Below are positions 53,739 through 64,000 of a stretch of 64,000 bases of DNA, one piece after another; position 1 is the stretch's first letter; the number at the start of each line of letters is the position of its first letter. The position numbers and the translations under genes are program-made. The DNA is from Apodemus sylvaticus (lineage: Eukaryota > Chordata > Mammalia > Rodentia > Muridae). Where the stretch lies: positions 30,355,004-30,419,003 of the forward strand of contig NC_067495.1 in NCBI RefSeq assembly GCF_947179515.1. The letters run 5' to 3'. The notes beneath the pieces are model-generated. The model was given only the letters and a program-made list of their open reading frames with translations. It was not told where the DNA came from and ran no database searches.

Positions 53739-53753
53739 AAAACATACACAGTC
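53739..53753. repeat. Target-site duplication, right copy (AAAACATACACAGTC)
   Basis: Perfect match to the left copy; the first A's may overlap the tail. Confidence 0.95.
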
Positions 53754-53904
53754 ACACATCGACATGGTGTGCTCTCTCCTTTTTTGACATAGTTACACTC
53801 CCCTCCACCCTCTATCCCCTGAAGCTAATATTATCTCAGAGAAGGTAAAACCTCGCAATGCCTTATGAGCTAGTAAAGGAAGATCCTAGGCTCAGATGTC
53901 AGAG

Positions 53905-54100
53905 CATTTCTATATGACTGTGACATCTTGGGCAAATTATATTATTTCATTGAGAGTCAGTTGTTTTCATCTTCAAATTGAGAATAAAAGAACCTTTCTC
54001 ACAGGGTGACTGTGAGGCTTAAAACTATGATGGGAGTGAAACTCCTGACTTTAAATGTAGTAAGTGGTGCATGCTGTTATTGCTATTACTCATTTATGGT
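53905..54100 (+). mobile_element. MIR SINE
   Basis: 'gactgtgacatcttgggcaa', 'gttgttttcatcttcaaatt', 'gagaataaaagaacctttct' and 'cacagggtgactgtgaggct' follow MIR order (gtgaccttgggcaagttac, tttcctcatctgtaaaat, tcatagggttgttgtgagg). Confidence 0.7.
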
Positions 54101-54176
54101 ATTATGTATAAAGTCAGGGATAATTGTCAAGAATAGTAACCATTTAATAATGTTCAAAAATGGTGGCTCTCTTGAG

Positions 54177-54485
54177 CTCGGTTTATGATTTAACAAGCAG
54201 GAGTACTTGCTGTACAAGCAAGTATGAGGATCTGAGTTCAAAATCTGAGTTCAAAGCCCCAGGAACCAGGTTAGGCGTGCCTGAGCCTATAACCCTAGCA
54301 GCAATGGAGAAAGCAGAAACAGAAGGATTACTTAAAAGCGTTGACTACTATCACAGCCCTAGGTTCAGGAAGAAAGCTGTCTCAGAGGAATAAGGCAGAC
54401 AATAATAGAACAGGTGCCCAATATACTCCTCTGGCCTCTGTATATGTGCTACAACAAATAACACACAGACACACAGACACACACT
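54177..54485 (+). mobile_element. B3-type SINE (long form)
   Basis: 'gtttatgatttaacaagcag', 'gagtacttgctgtacaagca', 'gaggatctgagttcaaaatc', 'ggcgtgcctgagcctataac' and 'actcctctggcctctgtata' then an ACAC tail. A short internal repeat (atctgagttcaaa twice near 54,231-54,256) marks a local duplication in the box-B area. Confidence 0.75.
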
Positions 54486-54499
54486 AACTTTAAAACTAG

Positions 54500-54645
54500 T
54501 TTTAGCCTGCTGCAGTGATACTTGCCTTTAGTCCTAGCACTCAGAAGGCGTCATATCTCTGTGTGTTAGAGGCTAGCCTGGTCTACATAATAAGCTCCAG
54601 TCCTTGGCTAGACTGTGTTTTCTTTTGAGATTCTGTTTTTTAAAA
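54500..54645 (+). mobile_element. Diverged B1 SINE
   Basis: 'tttagcctgctgcagtgata', 'cttgcctttagtcctagcac' and 'gaggctagcctggtctacat' give B1 order; A-rich end near 54,640-54,660. Confidence 0.7.
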
Positions 54646-55499
54646 ACTAAACAAAAAATTACATTTTCCTAAACCTGAATCTTGGTTTCAGACACTTTAG
54701 GGATTCTCTTTATACCTTCTTTTCCTTACTGGAATTGAAGGTTCTCCAATGTTCCCATGTTTAAATGCTCCAATGACTCAAATGCTCAGCCAGTCTTTGA
54801 AACCTGACTTTAAGTAGGAGTCTTTAAGCCCTCAATGGCTTCAGTGAGTACAACTCAGTCATTTCAGAGGCATTCCTGGCACTCCTCAATCTCTCCTCAT
54901 AGGTTCTGTCCTGTCTCATTCCAAATAACATCCTAGCCCATACACAGAAACAGCAAACATACACCTACTCACAGAACACAGTCTGGACTGTGTCATAGAT
55001 ATGTATGGATTCCATAAATGCAAGAACACTATCTTTCTAGGACATAATACATAGTAGCTCCAATGAACCCCTATGTGGTGGTGAGGGGTTACCCGACTAG
55101 CTAAAATATTGATTAATTATTACCCATGTACCATGCACCCTTTATCTGTAAGACAAATCTCAAACTAGCAGTCCTTCCCTAGTCTGCAGACCATTAGCAG
55201 GCTGAAAATTGGAAAAAGTGTTGAATTCATGAAATTCCAAACAACTGTCATTACTACAAATGCACAAATACTGTGTACAAAAAGAGCCCTTCTCTCTCAG
55301 GGACTCAGTTTCCAGTGTGTGTGTATGGACAGTCTCCATCTTAACACACAGATGGCAACAAGTGTGTACATTGCAGCTTTAGAAACCCTGGGGACATCTG
55401 TTCAGAGGTGCTATAATGAGAGTAAGTCTCTGAGGCCTTGATATATTCTCAGAAATGACACCTAAACGCTTATTCATTTGAAACCAGAACAGTAATTGG
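54646..55499. other. Unannotated non-coding sequence
   Basis: Nothing recognised. Confidence 0.4.
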
Positions 55500-55770
55500 A
55501 AGTGGATCTGTTCATTTCAATCAACCTGAGGGCCAACGGAGGCTGGCAAAAATCCTTATTTGATGCCAGCTGATCCATAGCCCCCAGGTGCTTTCATTTG
55601 GATCCCAGCTGGGATTTCTTTTCCTGTGAAGAGGCTTTGGCAACCGCTTTTTATCATCCGCCATAAGTACAAATAACAGCAGGAAGGCGGCAGCACAGGT
55701 GAAATTAAGCGCTGTGACAAATGATTTGGCTTATTTCTGTTAACAACCATGATTGAACCTGAACTGCTTC
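55500..55770. promoter_or_regulatory. Candidate conserved non-coding element (unproven)
   Basis: No repeat signature. CpGs are kept (gcaaccgctttttatcatcc, gaaggcggcagcacaggtga). There are E-box-like CAGGTG/CAGCTG words and TAAT/ATTA-type words close together (cagctgatccatag, cccaggtgctttcatt, gtaattggaagtg, aattaggaagtc). This composition resembles developmental enhancers. It is a visual guess and has no alignment behind it. Confidence 0.3.
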
Positions 55771-55807
55771 AATTAGGAAGTCTGAGCAGGTGCCCTTGGT
55801 TCATTTG

Positions 55808-55809
<2 letters not shown>

Positions 55810-55844
<35 letters not shown>

Positions 55845-55845
55845 T

Positions 55846-55893
<48 letters not shown>
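55810..55893. repeat. (GT)n(GA)n compound microsatellite
   Basis: About 32 bases of GT, two GAGT units, then about 43 bases of GA. Confidence 0.97.
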
Positions 55894-55895
<2 letters not shown>

Positions 55896-56764
55896 TGAAA
55901 AGATGGCAGAATGTTAATTCAGTGTGGCGTATGGAAGCCTGTTTGAGAATAAGAAGATGAGGTACGGCAGGATTTCCCTCCTTCCACCCCCATTCCTCAT
56001 TCTAATATTCTAGGAAAGATCACAAACACCGTATTTATGAGCACTCATTATGCCAAAGTGTCTATTTGATGAATGGTGTCACTGATTAATGAAGACTTGA
56101 AACAATTGGATTCTGACTCAAAAGAAGCACACAGCTTTTAAGAAAAAATATCAAATAATTGACAATCCTCCTGCCTGAAATCCTCTTAGATGTTTTTGTC
56201 CTTTAATTTTTTCTTTTATTTTTTGAGATTATGATATAGTTACATCATTTCCATATTCTGTTTCTTCTTTTGAAACCCTCTCATAAAACCCTCCTTGCTC
56301 TCTTTCAAATTCATGGCCTCTATTTTCATTGTCACATACACACACATCTAGATAAATAGATACAGACAGACAGACACAGATAGATGATACATGTACACAT
56401 ACACATATATATTCTTAAATATATAAACATAGCCTGCTCAGTCTGTATTATGTTACTTTTAAAAAACACTTTTTACACTGCAGGCATTTCCTTTGCAGAT
56501 ACTGTTCTCATAAAAGTAATAAAGCTTGTGAAATCAGCCTGGAATGGCTCTTCTCAATTTCACCCTTAAAGTCTTGAAACACAAAATATCATTTTCCTGG
56601 GTTACCCACGGGACTGAGATGATTAGCACAAGTTACAACTTGCAGGAATTAAACACAGAACATGGAGAAAGATAATTGTGAACCTTCAACTGATTCACAG
56701 AGGCACTGAGCATGTGGTAGCCCAGTATTAAACTGAAGTGGTTTTTGCACTCCCTTGTTTCCAA
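55894..56764. other. Unannotated non-coding sequence
   Basis: A degenerate (CA/GACA/GATA) patch lies at about 56,334-56,412. Nothing else recognised. Confidence 0.4.
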
Positions 56765-57340
56765 TAAACTTCCTTTTCTAACTTTTTTATTTTGAAACCT
56801 GTTTAGACTTACAGAATAGTTGTTAAGAGCACTAAGAATGAAATTATACCTTTTATTCAGCTTTTGCTACCTTTAACAGTTTACGTATCTGCAATGCAAT
56901 CTTTAGAAACTGAAAATTACCATCAGTATAGTACTAGCAACTGAATTTCATGAGCTATTTTAATGACAACAGTAGCTCCTCTAACCTGTTTTGTTCCAGG
57001 ATCTACTAAGGTGACTGCAGTCTGTGACAGATCCTGAGCCTTTCCTTGTCTACTCTGACTTCAACACTGATGGAAAACAATGTTCAGTTATCTTCTTGAA
57101 TACCTTGTAATCTAGGTTCAGGTGATTTTTTTTTCATAATGAGACTGAGGTCATGCATTTTGTGAAAGAATATCAAGCAAATGCCTTTTCAGGACATCAT
57201 ATCAGAGAGACATGATGTTGGCATGCCTGATTAATGGTGATGCTAACTTGGTTACTGTCTTTCCTTACAATTAATAAGTACCTCGAGGCTAATAACCTTT
57301 TCCCCCTCATTTATTCATCCACTAAATTTCATGACCTATG
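56765..57340 (-). mobile_element. Ancient L1 (L1M) 3'UTR, antisense
   Basis: 'ttttattttgaaacctgttt', 'agacttacagaatagttgtt', 'ttttgttccaggatctacta', 'tctgtgacagatcctgagcc', 'tttccttgtctactctgact', 'gaggtcatgcattttgtgaa' and 'acatcatatcagagagacat' follow, in order, a well-known L1M 3'UTR read in reverse. Alignment runs for over 500 bases. Confidence 0.75.
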
Positions 57341-57944
57341 AGCACATCATGTCTTGGAGACATGTACCCACCAGTAGTTACCCAAAGAGTCTAAGAACAG
57401 AATTAAAATGAGCTGAACAGACTACTGGAATATCTATCAAATATTGGCGTACAGGAAATGGTTCTCTCACTGGATGAATGCATATTTGGGGCCTTGGAAC
57501 ACCAAAAATATATACTGATCTATCTTCTGGTTTTCAGATTTCTTGAAGAAAATGCTTGGGCTCTAAAAAACATGAAATATCTGAGTTTTTATTGATGAAA
57601 TTATACTTGTCTATTTCTTCTCAAACACAAAATAAAATATCCACATCACCTTGTGTCTTTTGGTTTGCAAGGAAAATTCACCCTTATATCCCTTACCATT
57701 TCCATACACATTGGAGAAAACTTGACCACCTTTTTTTTTTTAATACTTCTGTGACTTTGAATAAGTGCAAGGTAGCCAAGTTTTAAATAACTTGCCAATA
57801 TAAGCTCACTATCATTGAACTCACTTCAACTCCTCTTGTAAAGAATAATCAGTTACCTTGAATGGATTGTTCTAAGCTTGCTAAATAATACTCAGACCTG
57901 GAAAGGTTCCTGATGAGCATTACTTAAGAAAAAAACATTATTTT
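57341..57944. other. Unannotated non-coding sequence
   Basis: T- and A-runs at 57,732-57,742 and 57,940-57,962. Nothing else recognised. Confidence 0.4.
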
Positions 57945-58097
57945 TTTTTTTAAAAAAAAAAACAGTGTTCCATTATATAACTGTGGCTGGCCTGGAACTT
58001 ACCTCATACACCAGGGTTGCCTTGAACTCATATAGATCCACTTGCCTCTGCTTCCTGAGTGCTTAGATTAAAGGCATATGCCACCATGCCTGACCTG
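57945..58097 (-). mobile_element. Old B1-type SINE, antisense
   Basis: 'ggctggcctggaacttacct', 'ggttgccttgaactcatata', 'tgcctctgcttcctgagtgc' and 'gattaaaggcatatgccacc' plus 'atgcctgacc' form the reversed B1. The T/A-run at left is the tail. Confidence 0.85.
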
Positions 58098-59178
58098 GAA
58101 ATGAACTCTTTTATTAAAATCATTTCGTAGACCTATGTGTCAGAATGAGAATAAATTTATTATAAGCCTCTATACTCAGAACACAATTTTGATATGTTTT
58201 AAGATGCAAGGATAAAGAATCGTACTGAAATCTTCTTAGGCTAATGGATTTTTTTTATTTGCTATGAATATGTATGTGATTTTGTTGAATAGTCTGGGTG
58301 TAACAATATCTGTACCACATATTTATACATTCTTTTTTCAATAATTTTACCTTAATGACCCAAGAAACAAATCTGACTCTTTCAACTGTAGCCACACTGG
58401 GGAAAAGATGAGGTCTGCTGATGTTTTCAGTTATGCACAGACTTAACATCTCATATGAACAACAGCAAAATCTTCAGAGAAGATGCTAACTACACTGCAG
58501 TATGTGCTGCTCTTCTAACAAGGTGGCTGTTGCTACTGCTGCTGGCCTTTAAGATGTGCTCCTACTTGCTTTAGAAATAGCAATTTGTAGTGATCCTCAT
58601 CTAGCCTCTCCTCAACCTGCTTATCAATATTCATCAATATTCATTTGCAATATAACTGGCGGCCTTTTATGAAGAGGACTGACTAGTATCAAGCAACATT
58701 GTTTTTGTGGGTTAACTTAGAAAGCATGCCCTAATTAAGTTGATTGGTTCAATCCATTTGTCAAAGTCCAGCATCAGCATTTTATATATGGCTATTACTC
58801 TGGTAATTTAGTTTTGAAAAAAGTACTTATGACCTCCAAAAATGTTAACTACCTTGACCTAATTATTTTCTCCTTTGTTTCCTTTGCAAAAAAAAAAAGT
58901 ATTTTTAAATAACATGAATATCTACATAGGAAATCCACAAAATACTCCTGGAAGGATAAGTTCAGCAAGGTTCTATGATATAAGATAAACATAAGACAAA
59001 TAAATCTTTCGTAAGTTCTAACAATGAATGTTAAAATTAAAAACACTATACCAATTACAGTTGCTCAAACAAAATGACAATGCTTAGGGGTAAACCTAAG
59101 AAAACAGATAAGGGGCTCATAGGACAGCAATTTCAAACTGTGCTTGAACACAAAACAATCTCTAATTTAAAATTCATG
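58098..59178. other. Unannotated non-coding sequence
   Basis: Nothing recognised. Confidence 0.4.
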
Positions 59179-59985
59179 GGAGTGTCATCCTGAGTGAGGT
59201 AACCCAATCACAAAAGAACAAGAACACACATGGTATGCACTCACTGATAAGCCCAAAAGCTCAAAATAAACAAGTTACAATTCACAGACCACAGGAAGCT
59301 CAAGAAGGAAGACCAAAGTAGAGGAGCTTTAATTCCTCTGAGAAAGGGAACAAAATACTCAAAGGAGCAATAATGGAGACAATGTGTGGGGCAGAGACTG
59401 AAGGAGAGGTCACCCAGAGACTGTCCTACCTGGGGATTCATCCTATAAACAGTCAACAAACCCCAAAACTACTATGGATGACAAGAAGTGTGTACTGAAA
59501 GGAGCCTGTTACCATTGTCTCCGGAGGGGCCCTGCCAGAGCCTTACAGATACAGAGGCAGATGCTAGCAGCAAATCACTGTGAGCATGGGGTTCACAGTG
59601 GAGAAGTTGGAGGGCAGACTGGGGGAGGGGGTGTTGCACCCCCATGGGAAGAACAAAGATGTTGGCCAACCAGATGCCTCAGGGCTCCCAGGGAGTAAAA
59701 CATCCAAGGGGTACACATGGTTCTAGCCAAAAGAATGACAGAGGAAGGCCTTGTCAGTATTAGTGGGAGGAGAGGTCCTTGGTCATGTGAAGACTCAATA
59801 GAGGACCCAGCATGGGGAAATCGAGTGGGGGTCGTGGGAGTGGGTTGGGTGAAGGGGCATAATCTTGGAGGCAGGGGGTGGGAGGACAGGTTTGGGGTTT
59901 TGGGGGAGGGGGCAAACTAGGAAGGGGTATTAACCTCTGAAATATAAATGAAGAGTAAATTCAGTTAAAAAATCAAAAAAATGAT
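59179..59985 (+). mobile_element. Lx-type L1: last ORF2 codons and 3'UTR
   Basis: It begins 'gtcatcctgagtgaggtaac' (ORF2 end, ILSEVTQ) and passes the 'actcactgataagccc' stop region. A ~700-base 3'UTR follows with 'ggaagctcaagaaggaagac', 'ggggcagagactgaaggaga', 'ggaggggccctgccagagcc', 'aatgacagaggaaggccttg' and a G-rich end (59,820-59,930), closing 'aatataaatgaagagtaaat' with a short A-rich tail. G-tracts on plus could form quadruplexes. Confidence 0.85.
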
Positions 59986-60119
59986 GGGTGGAGGAAGATA
60001 GGGTTTGACTTATAATTCCACATCAAAGTCTATCATTGAGGGAAGTCAATAAAGGGACTCCAGCAGGAACCGAGTCAGGAAGTGAACTAGGGACTATGGA
60101 GATGTCCTGCTTACTGGCC

Positions 60120-61270
60120 TGCACTCCTTAATTAAAACCTTTCAGATTTTCCTACGTGAAGGTAGTACTTATATCATTTCCATTCGTTCTTCTTTCTTTC
60201 ACACTCATCCTGTACACACCTAATCACTTGTAAACCCATGATCTCCTCTTTAATTATTGTTACATATACATGAGTACAGCCTGTTGGATTCACTTACTGT
60301 TGCTCATAACTGTTTAGGGCTCACCACCTGGGATTAGATAACCGATGCGAAAGGGACTTGTTCTTGGAGAAGACTCATTCTCCTTCTCTCACCAGACATT
60401 AAGTACATAAAGTTGTACATATAAGGGTAGAGCCATGTGAGATATGAATGACGTTGTCTTTGTGCAGGTCTTGTTTAGACAACCATACTGTTGAGCTTTT
60501 ATTGTTATAGCTTCCCTGTGATACATGAAAGACAGTATCTCACAACAGACATCCTGGTCCTCCAGTTCTGACAATCATTCTGTCCCTCTCCCACAGCATT
60601 CCCTGTACCTTAGGTGCAGGGATTGTATAGTAAATGTATCAATTGGGGTTTAGCACCCTGTACTCCATTGTTCTCTATATTTTGATCAGCTGTAGTTCTC
60701 TACAATGGTCTCTGCTGCTAACGGAAGCATGTTTGGTTAGGATTGTGGGCTACACTTTCTTTGGCATAAGGTTAAGTACTTAGAGTGAAGTTAGAAAGTA
60801 TACTGATTCAGGAAAGTGGTAGTAGTAGGTTTTCCTCTAGGGCCTATGACCTCACCAGCCATGGATCGTTGGCTGGATTTACAGTACCAGGAATGAATTC
60901 CGTCCTATTATGCAAGATTTAAATCTAATTAGATGGCTGATGGTTAAATCAAAGATGTAAGTGCCCCCATTGCACCCTTGGGCGTATCTTTCTATGCTGG
61001 TAATTATGGTTCATAAGCTTTATAGCTTGGTAGACTATTGATTACCTTTCTCCCTTGGCAGTTTGCATAAGACTTTCTGATGTTATGAGAGCTAATCCTC
61101 AGGAAGGAGGTTTCAGGTCAGTTCAGGTCAGTTTTATTCTTCTAAGCCTTATGTCTGAAGTCTGTGGTGATTTTAGCAATAGCTTCACATTCTGGGAAGT
61201 AACCAATGCCCATGGCAATGACCTATATTAGTTTCAGAGGTTCTATCAAGTTCTCCTAAGTAACAACTCT
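60120..61270. mobile_element. Probable old rodent interspersed repeat, ~1.1 kb, family not named
   Basis: Phrases I associate with a recurring rodent repeat appear in order: 'gcaggtcttgtttagacaac', 'tgtatcaattggggtttagc', 'tttgatcagctgtagttctc', 'tacaatggtctctgctgcta', 'acttagagtgaagttagaaa', 'aaagtggtagtagtaggttt', 'tcctctagggcctatgacct' and 'atctaattagatggctgatg'. No coding frame. Possibly LINE-derived. Orientation and name are uncertain. Confidence 0.45.
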
Positions 61271-61554
61271 AATGTATATTATATGTAAATATGCATAAAT
61301 ATATAAAGATACATATACACATATATGTATTTTAAGTAAACATAAAATATTAGGTTTCTTTATGGGTTTTTCAAACGTTTTTAGTGTTACTTAGAGATCA
61401 TGAATACATTGAAGAATGGAAAGTTTAGACCTTCTGTAGAAAAAGGTAGAGGAGTGTTAGAAATATAAGCAGCATTCATGAATATCTTGTCCATGCCAGT
61501 TAATTTCACTTAGTGGACTATGTGTCTTATTGACAGCTCTCCAGGTTAAATGGT

Positions 61555-61690
61555 AGTGCTCCACTTTACAAATGAAAGTGAAGACCCAGAGAGGTTGAGA
61601 ACCCTGAATTGGCTAGATGAAGGTCAAATCCAGGTTAATTGGATTCCCAAGGCTAGTTCTTAGCTTACCACATTTTGCCTTGATGGAGCA
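61555..61690 (-). mobile_element. MIR SINE, antisense
   Basis: 'ctccactttacaaatgaaag', 'gaagacccagagaggttgag' and 'gatgaaggtcaaatccaggt' plus 'ttcttagcttaccac' follow the reversed MIR order (cccattttacagatgaggaa, cacagagaggttaagtaac). Confidence 0.7.
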
Positions 61691-62891
61691 ATAGCTTCAA
61701 CAGTAATGGTGCAAGAGAAAGTTTGAAAACTCTTTTATACATGAATAAGAAGGGTATATCCCTCTGAACTTTCTGTGTGTCTACTGATGGCTTTAAGTGA
61801 AGCAAAACACTTCATGAATTTTTCTGAGAGTTGATAAGTAAAATCAACACCCAGAGGAATTTCCAGCAATGGCTAGGAACTTAGCAGCTCTGTATACTTA
61901 AGACCTCAGTGAAATTCTGAGAATTGTGTTTTTCTTCTCTCCTTTTTATTCCCAGTTTTCCTTCTCTCAAGTAGATAAACAAAAAATTTTATATTCTCAT
62001 CAAAACACACATCATTAACTGCTAATCAATTCAAGGCTCAGAAATTCCCTAGTAACCTCTCAGTTTTCAGAAATGCCAACAAGAAATAAAGCACTGTTGC
62101 TCAAGCCTTGGCTAATAGGACCAGGTCTGTCTCAAGGGGCATCAGGTGCCAGAAGCAGCACCAGCAAAGTCTGGTGGTCTACAAGTAGATCTTCTGTTTG
62201 TAGGTCATGAAAGACAGACAGAGCCCCCTAGATCTTTGATGTTAGTGCCTGCTACTTGCTCGGGTCACAAAAGTTATGCCTATGAAGAAAACACATTGAG
62301 AAGACCAGAGTCTCTAAGTGAAGTGTAGCTGGATGCCAGTGAGTCTAGGAAAGAGTGTGGAAAAAGAGACACTGGTGCTATGAGAAGGACAAATAGATTC
62401 TCTGGAAGGAGAGATGATATCAAACAGCATCAGGTACAGTTCTGGCATGAACATGGATAGCTTACTAGATGGAACACTAAGCCTGTTGTGGGAACTCTGT
62501 CCTCTAAGCATGATATGGCCATGGCTGTCTTGAAATCAGAGAAGCTGCAATTACCCACATGAACTACTCACAAGATTAGGCTTACAGAAACTCCTCTACA
62601 GAAGAGAGGGAGAACACCAGAAATCTCACATAAATATTTTTTGAGGCAGCACCAGAAAGGTTTTCAAGGTAATGGTGGTGGAAAAATTTTCAGTGGTATA
62701 TCTGCCTATAAGTTACCTAGACTCCTATTAACTAATTCCAAATAAACCCATTGGTTCATCAAGGTAGAATTTGGTCAGTCACTGGTGCCCTATATGGGGT
62801 GAATAAACATTTCTTCATATTCTCCCAGGAAAGGTTACTGCAATATTGCCTTCAATAACATTAAACAAGGCAGCAGAATTGAGGGGGGGGT
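61691..62891. other. Unannotated non-coding sequence; possible L1 3'UTR remnant at about 62,480-62,600
   Basis: 'tggccatggctgtcttgaaa' and 'tcagagaagctgcaattacc' followed by 'cacaagattaggcttacaga' echo old rodent L1 3'UTR wording, but weakly. Nothing else recognised. Confidence 0.3.
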
Positions 62892-62987
62892 CTCACACAT
62901 ACACACACACACACAGACACACACACACACCACACACACACAGACACACACACACACAGAGACACACACACACACCACACACACACA

Positions 62988-63034
<47 letters not shown>
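62892..63034. repeat. Complex (CA)n array with CAGA and CCA interruptions
   Basis: About 140 bases of CA with a larger-scale pattern: blocks with ACAGACAC and ACACCACAC interruptions recur in a partly repeated order, then a clean (CA)22 end. A G-run (62,883-62,890) precedes it. Confidence 0.95.
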
Positions 63035-63036
<2 letters not shown>

Positions 63037-63499
63037 TGGTTCTGGCTGAGAATTAGTGGGTTTATAAAGCAAGATTCCATGAGGTGATGAGGTGGGCAAA
63101 GAAAATGTAGGGTGAAAATGGAATAATGCCAAGATTACACAACAGTTGGAAAATATGTAGAAGGTTAGACAAGGGCATCTACCCTAAATACCCCTGGAAT
63201 ACCAAAGGGTCCTTGACCACATTTACTGTGATGGGATCATGCTACATAAAAGCAGGAAGGAAATAAAAGTGATGGCACCAGGGACCCTTAGTGATCTTAG
63301 CTTTATCCTGCATGATATTGATTTTCATGATGGTCCTGGCAATCCATAAGATGTAAAAAGGTATTATCTTGCTGAGGACTTAAATTGAATTATGACCATT
63401 TAATGTTGGTGAGAGGGGTGAAACGTTTGTCTAGGTACCCTTCAGGGTAAACAGTTTTTCTGGAGTCTCTTTTTTTTTCTTTTTCTGGTGTCTCTTAAT
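63035..63499. other. Unannotated non-coding sequence
   Basis: T-rich patch at 63,470-63,485. Nothing else recognised. Confidence 0.4.
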
Positions 63500-63699
63500 G
63501 ACTACCAGAGTGGCATAGGGTCTGGAGTGAGAATATGAATGAAGTCTGGGATTATACTCCCTATGTTCTAACCCTAGCTTTGCCCCTTACTAGTTATATA
63601 GTATTGGACAGATGATTTAACTACACAGTGTTCTTGGTTTTCCATCTATTAAATGGAGTAGATAATGGTACCAGCAAGTTAGTTGCCACAAAGATTAAG
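63500..63699 (+). mobile_element. MIR SINE
   Basis: 'agtggcatagggtctggagt', 'ctaaccctagctttgcccct', 'tactagttatatagtattgg', 'gttttccatctattaaatgg' and 'agtagataatggtaccagca' follow MIR order. Confidence 0.75.
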
Positions 63700-63895
63700 T
63701 AAGGACTGACAAGATAGCTTAGTGGGTAAAATTACTTGCAATGAAAGCCTGAGACTTGGGTCAGATTCCTAGATCTAACAGAAGATAAAGAGAGCCAACT
63801 CCACAAAACGTTGTCCTATGATTTCTGTAGCATGTGTGTGTACACACACACACACACACCGCACCATACCACACCACACACACACTCAAATAGCA
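63700..63895 (+). mobile_element. B3-type SINE with CA tail
   Basis: 'ggactgacaagatagcttag', 'tgggtaaaattacttgcaat', 'tgggtcagattcctagatct' and 'gttgtcctatgatttctgta' match the B3 head and body. The (CA)/CCACACC tail lies at 63,841-63,886. Confidence 0.75.
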
Positions 63896-64000
63896 ATAAG
63901 TGAAACAGTTTTAATAGATTAAATGGATAAATACAAAGTGACCTAAAATGTTAGTGTCATTTCAAGCTTTAATAGCTTTAGAGATATGAATAGTACGTGC
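63896..64000. other. Window end, unannotated
   Basis: AT-rich, nothing recognised. Confidence 0.3.

Noticed and set aside
62835..63080. Val-Cys- or His-Thr-rich frames
   Set aside because: Translations of a CA/GT array; likewise at 5,276-5,634, 15,254-15,627, 17,745-17,996 and 40,423-40,617.
1..64000. CRISPR arrays, operons, phage or plasmid features
   Set aside because: The window is mammalian; regularly spaced repeats here are microsatellites, L1 monomers or the ~154-bp unit, without spacer architecture.

Overview
The window is non-coding DNA from a muroid (mouse/rat/vole-like) rodent nuclear genome. I found no functional gene. The rodent assignment rests on B1, B3 and B4/ID-type SINEs, rodent-type LINE-1 3' ends and ORF2 C-termini, rodent-specific medium-length repeats and abundant long CA/CT microsatellites. 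Mammal-wide relics (MIR, MER5/MER20-type MITEs, ancient L1M, a MaLR LTR) form the older layer. I cannot name the species: the L1 ORF2 end with 'LGKWFDLENIILSE' is not the one I remember from laboratory mouse, and I saw no young B2 or ID copy.

Layout. 1-20.4 kb: mostly unique or very old sequence with scattered SINEs, ancient MITEs, one short L1 3' end (7.4-7.85 kb), a 117-bp degenerate interstitial telomeric array (10.55 kb) and several microsatellites. 20.5-22.2 kb: an antisense 5'-truncated L1. 22.2-31.3 kb: old sequence with MIRs, a 200-N assembly gap (25,790-25,989) and two rodent medium-length repeats. 31.3-35.8 kb: a four-level nest of insertions whose breakpoints can be read from target-site duplications (TSDs). 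36.4-37.1 kb: an HMGB1 processed pseudogene whose 5' half is inverted. 37.1-41.8 kb: ancient L1 pieces and B4-type SINEs. 41.8-48.5 kb: a nearly complete antisense L1 (ORF1, ORF2 and about two 304-bp 5'UTR repeat units) inserted into the ORF1 of an older antisense L1. 49-51.5 kb: an L1 3'UTR, an Atp5mc2 processed pseudogene and an ancient L1. 52.7-53.7 kb: a short L1 with an inverted 5'UTR fragment and a perfect 15-bp TSD. 54-64 kb: B3/B1/MIR SINEs, ancient L1, an Lx-type L1 3' end and several microsatellites.

No genes work together here. All long reading frames are L1 ORF1/ORF2 remnants, pseudogene pieces or translated simple repeats. The L1 ORFs are broken by frameshifts and stops, and the second reverse-transcriptase catalytic Asp of the longest copy is Gly. 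What is informative is the insertion history: three independent insertions with inverted 5' ends (Lx L1, younger L1, HMGB1 cDNA), two L1-in-repeat nests, and one retro-inserted element built of an approximately 154-bp tandem unit that I cannot name. I found no new molecular system. Some stretches between repeats (for example 3.54-4.0, 12.0-12.3, 14.75-15.15 and 55.5-55.76 kb) have the look of conserved non-coding elements, which only cross-species alignment can test. Repeat family names are from memory of consensus wording, not from a search.
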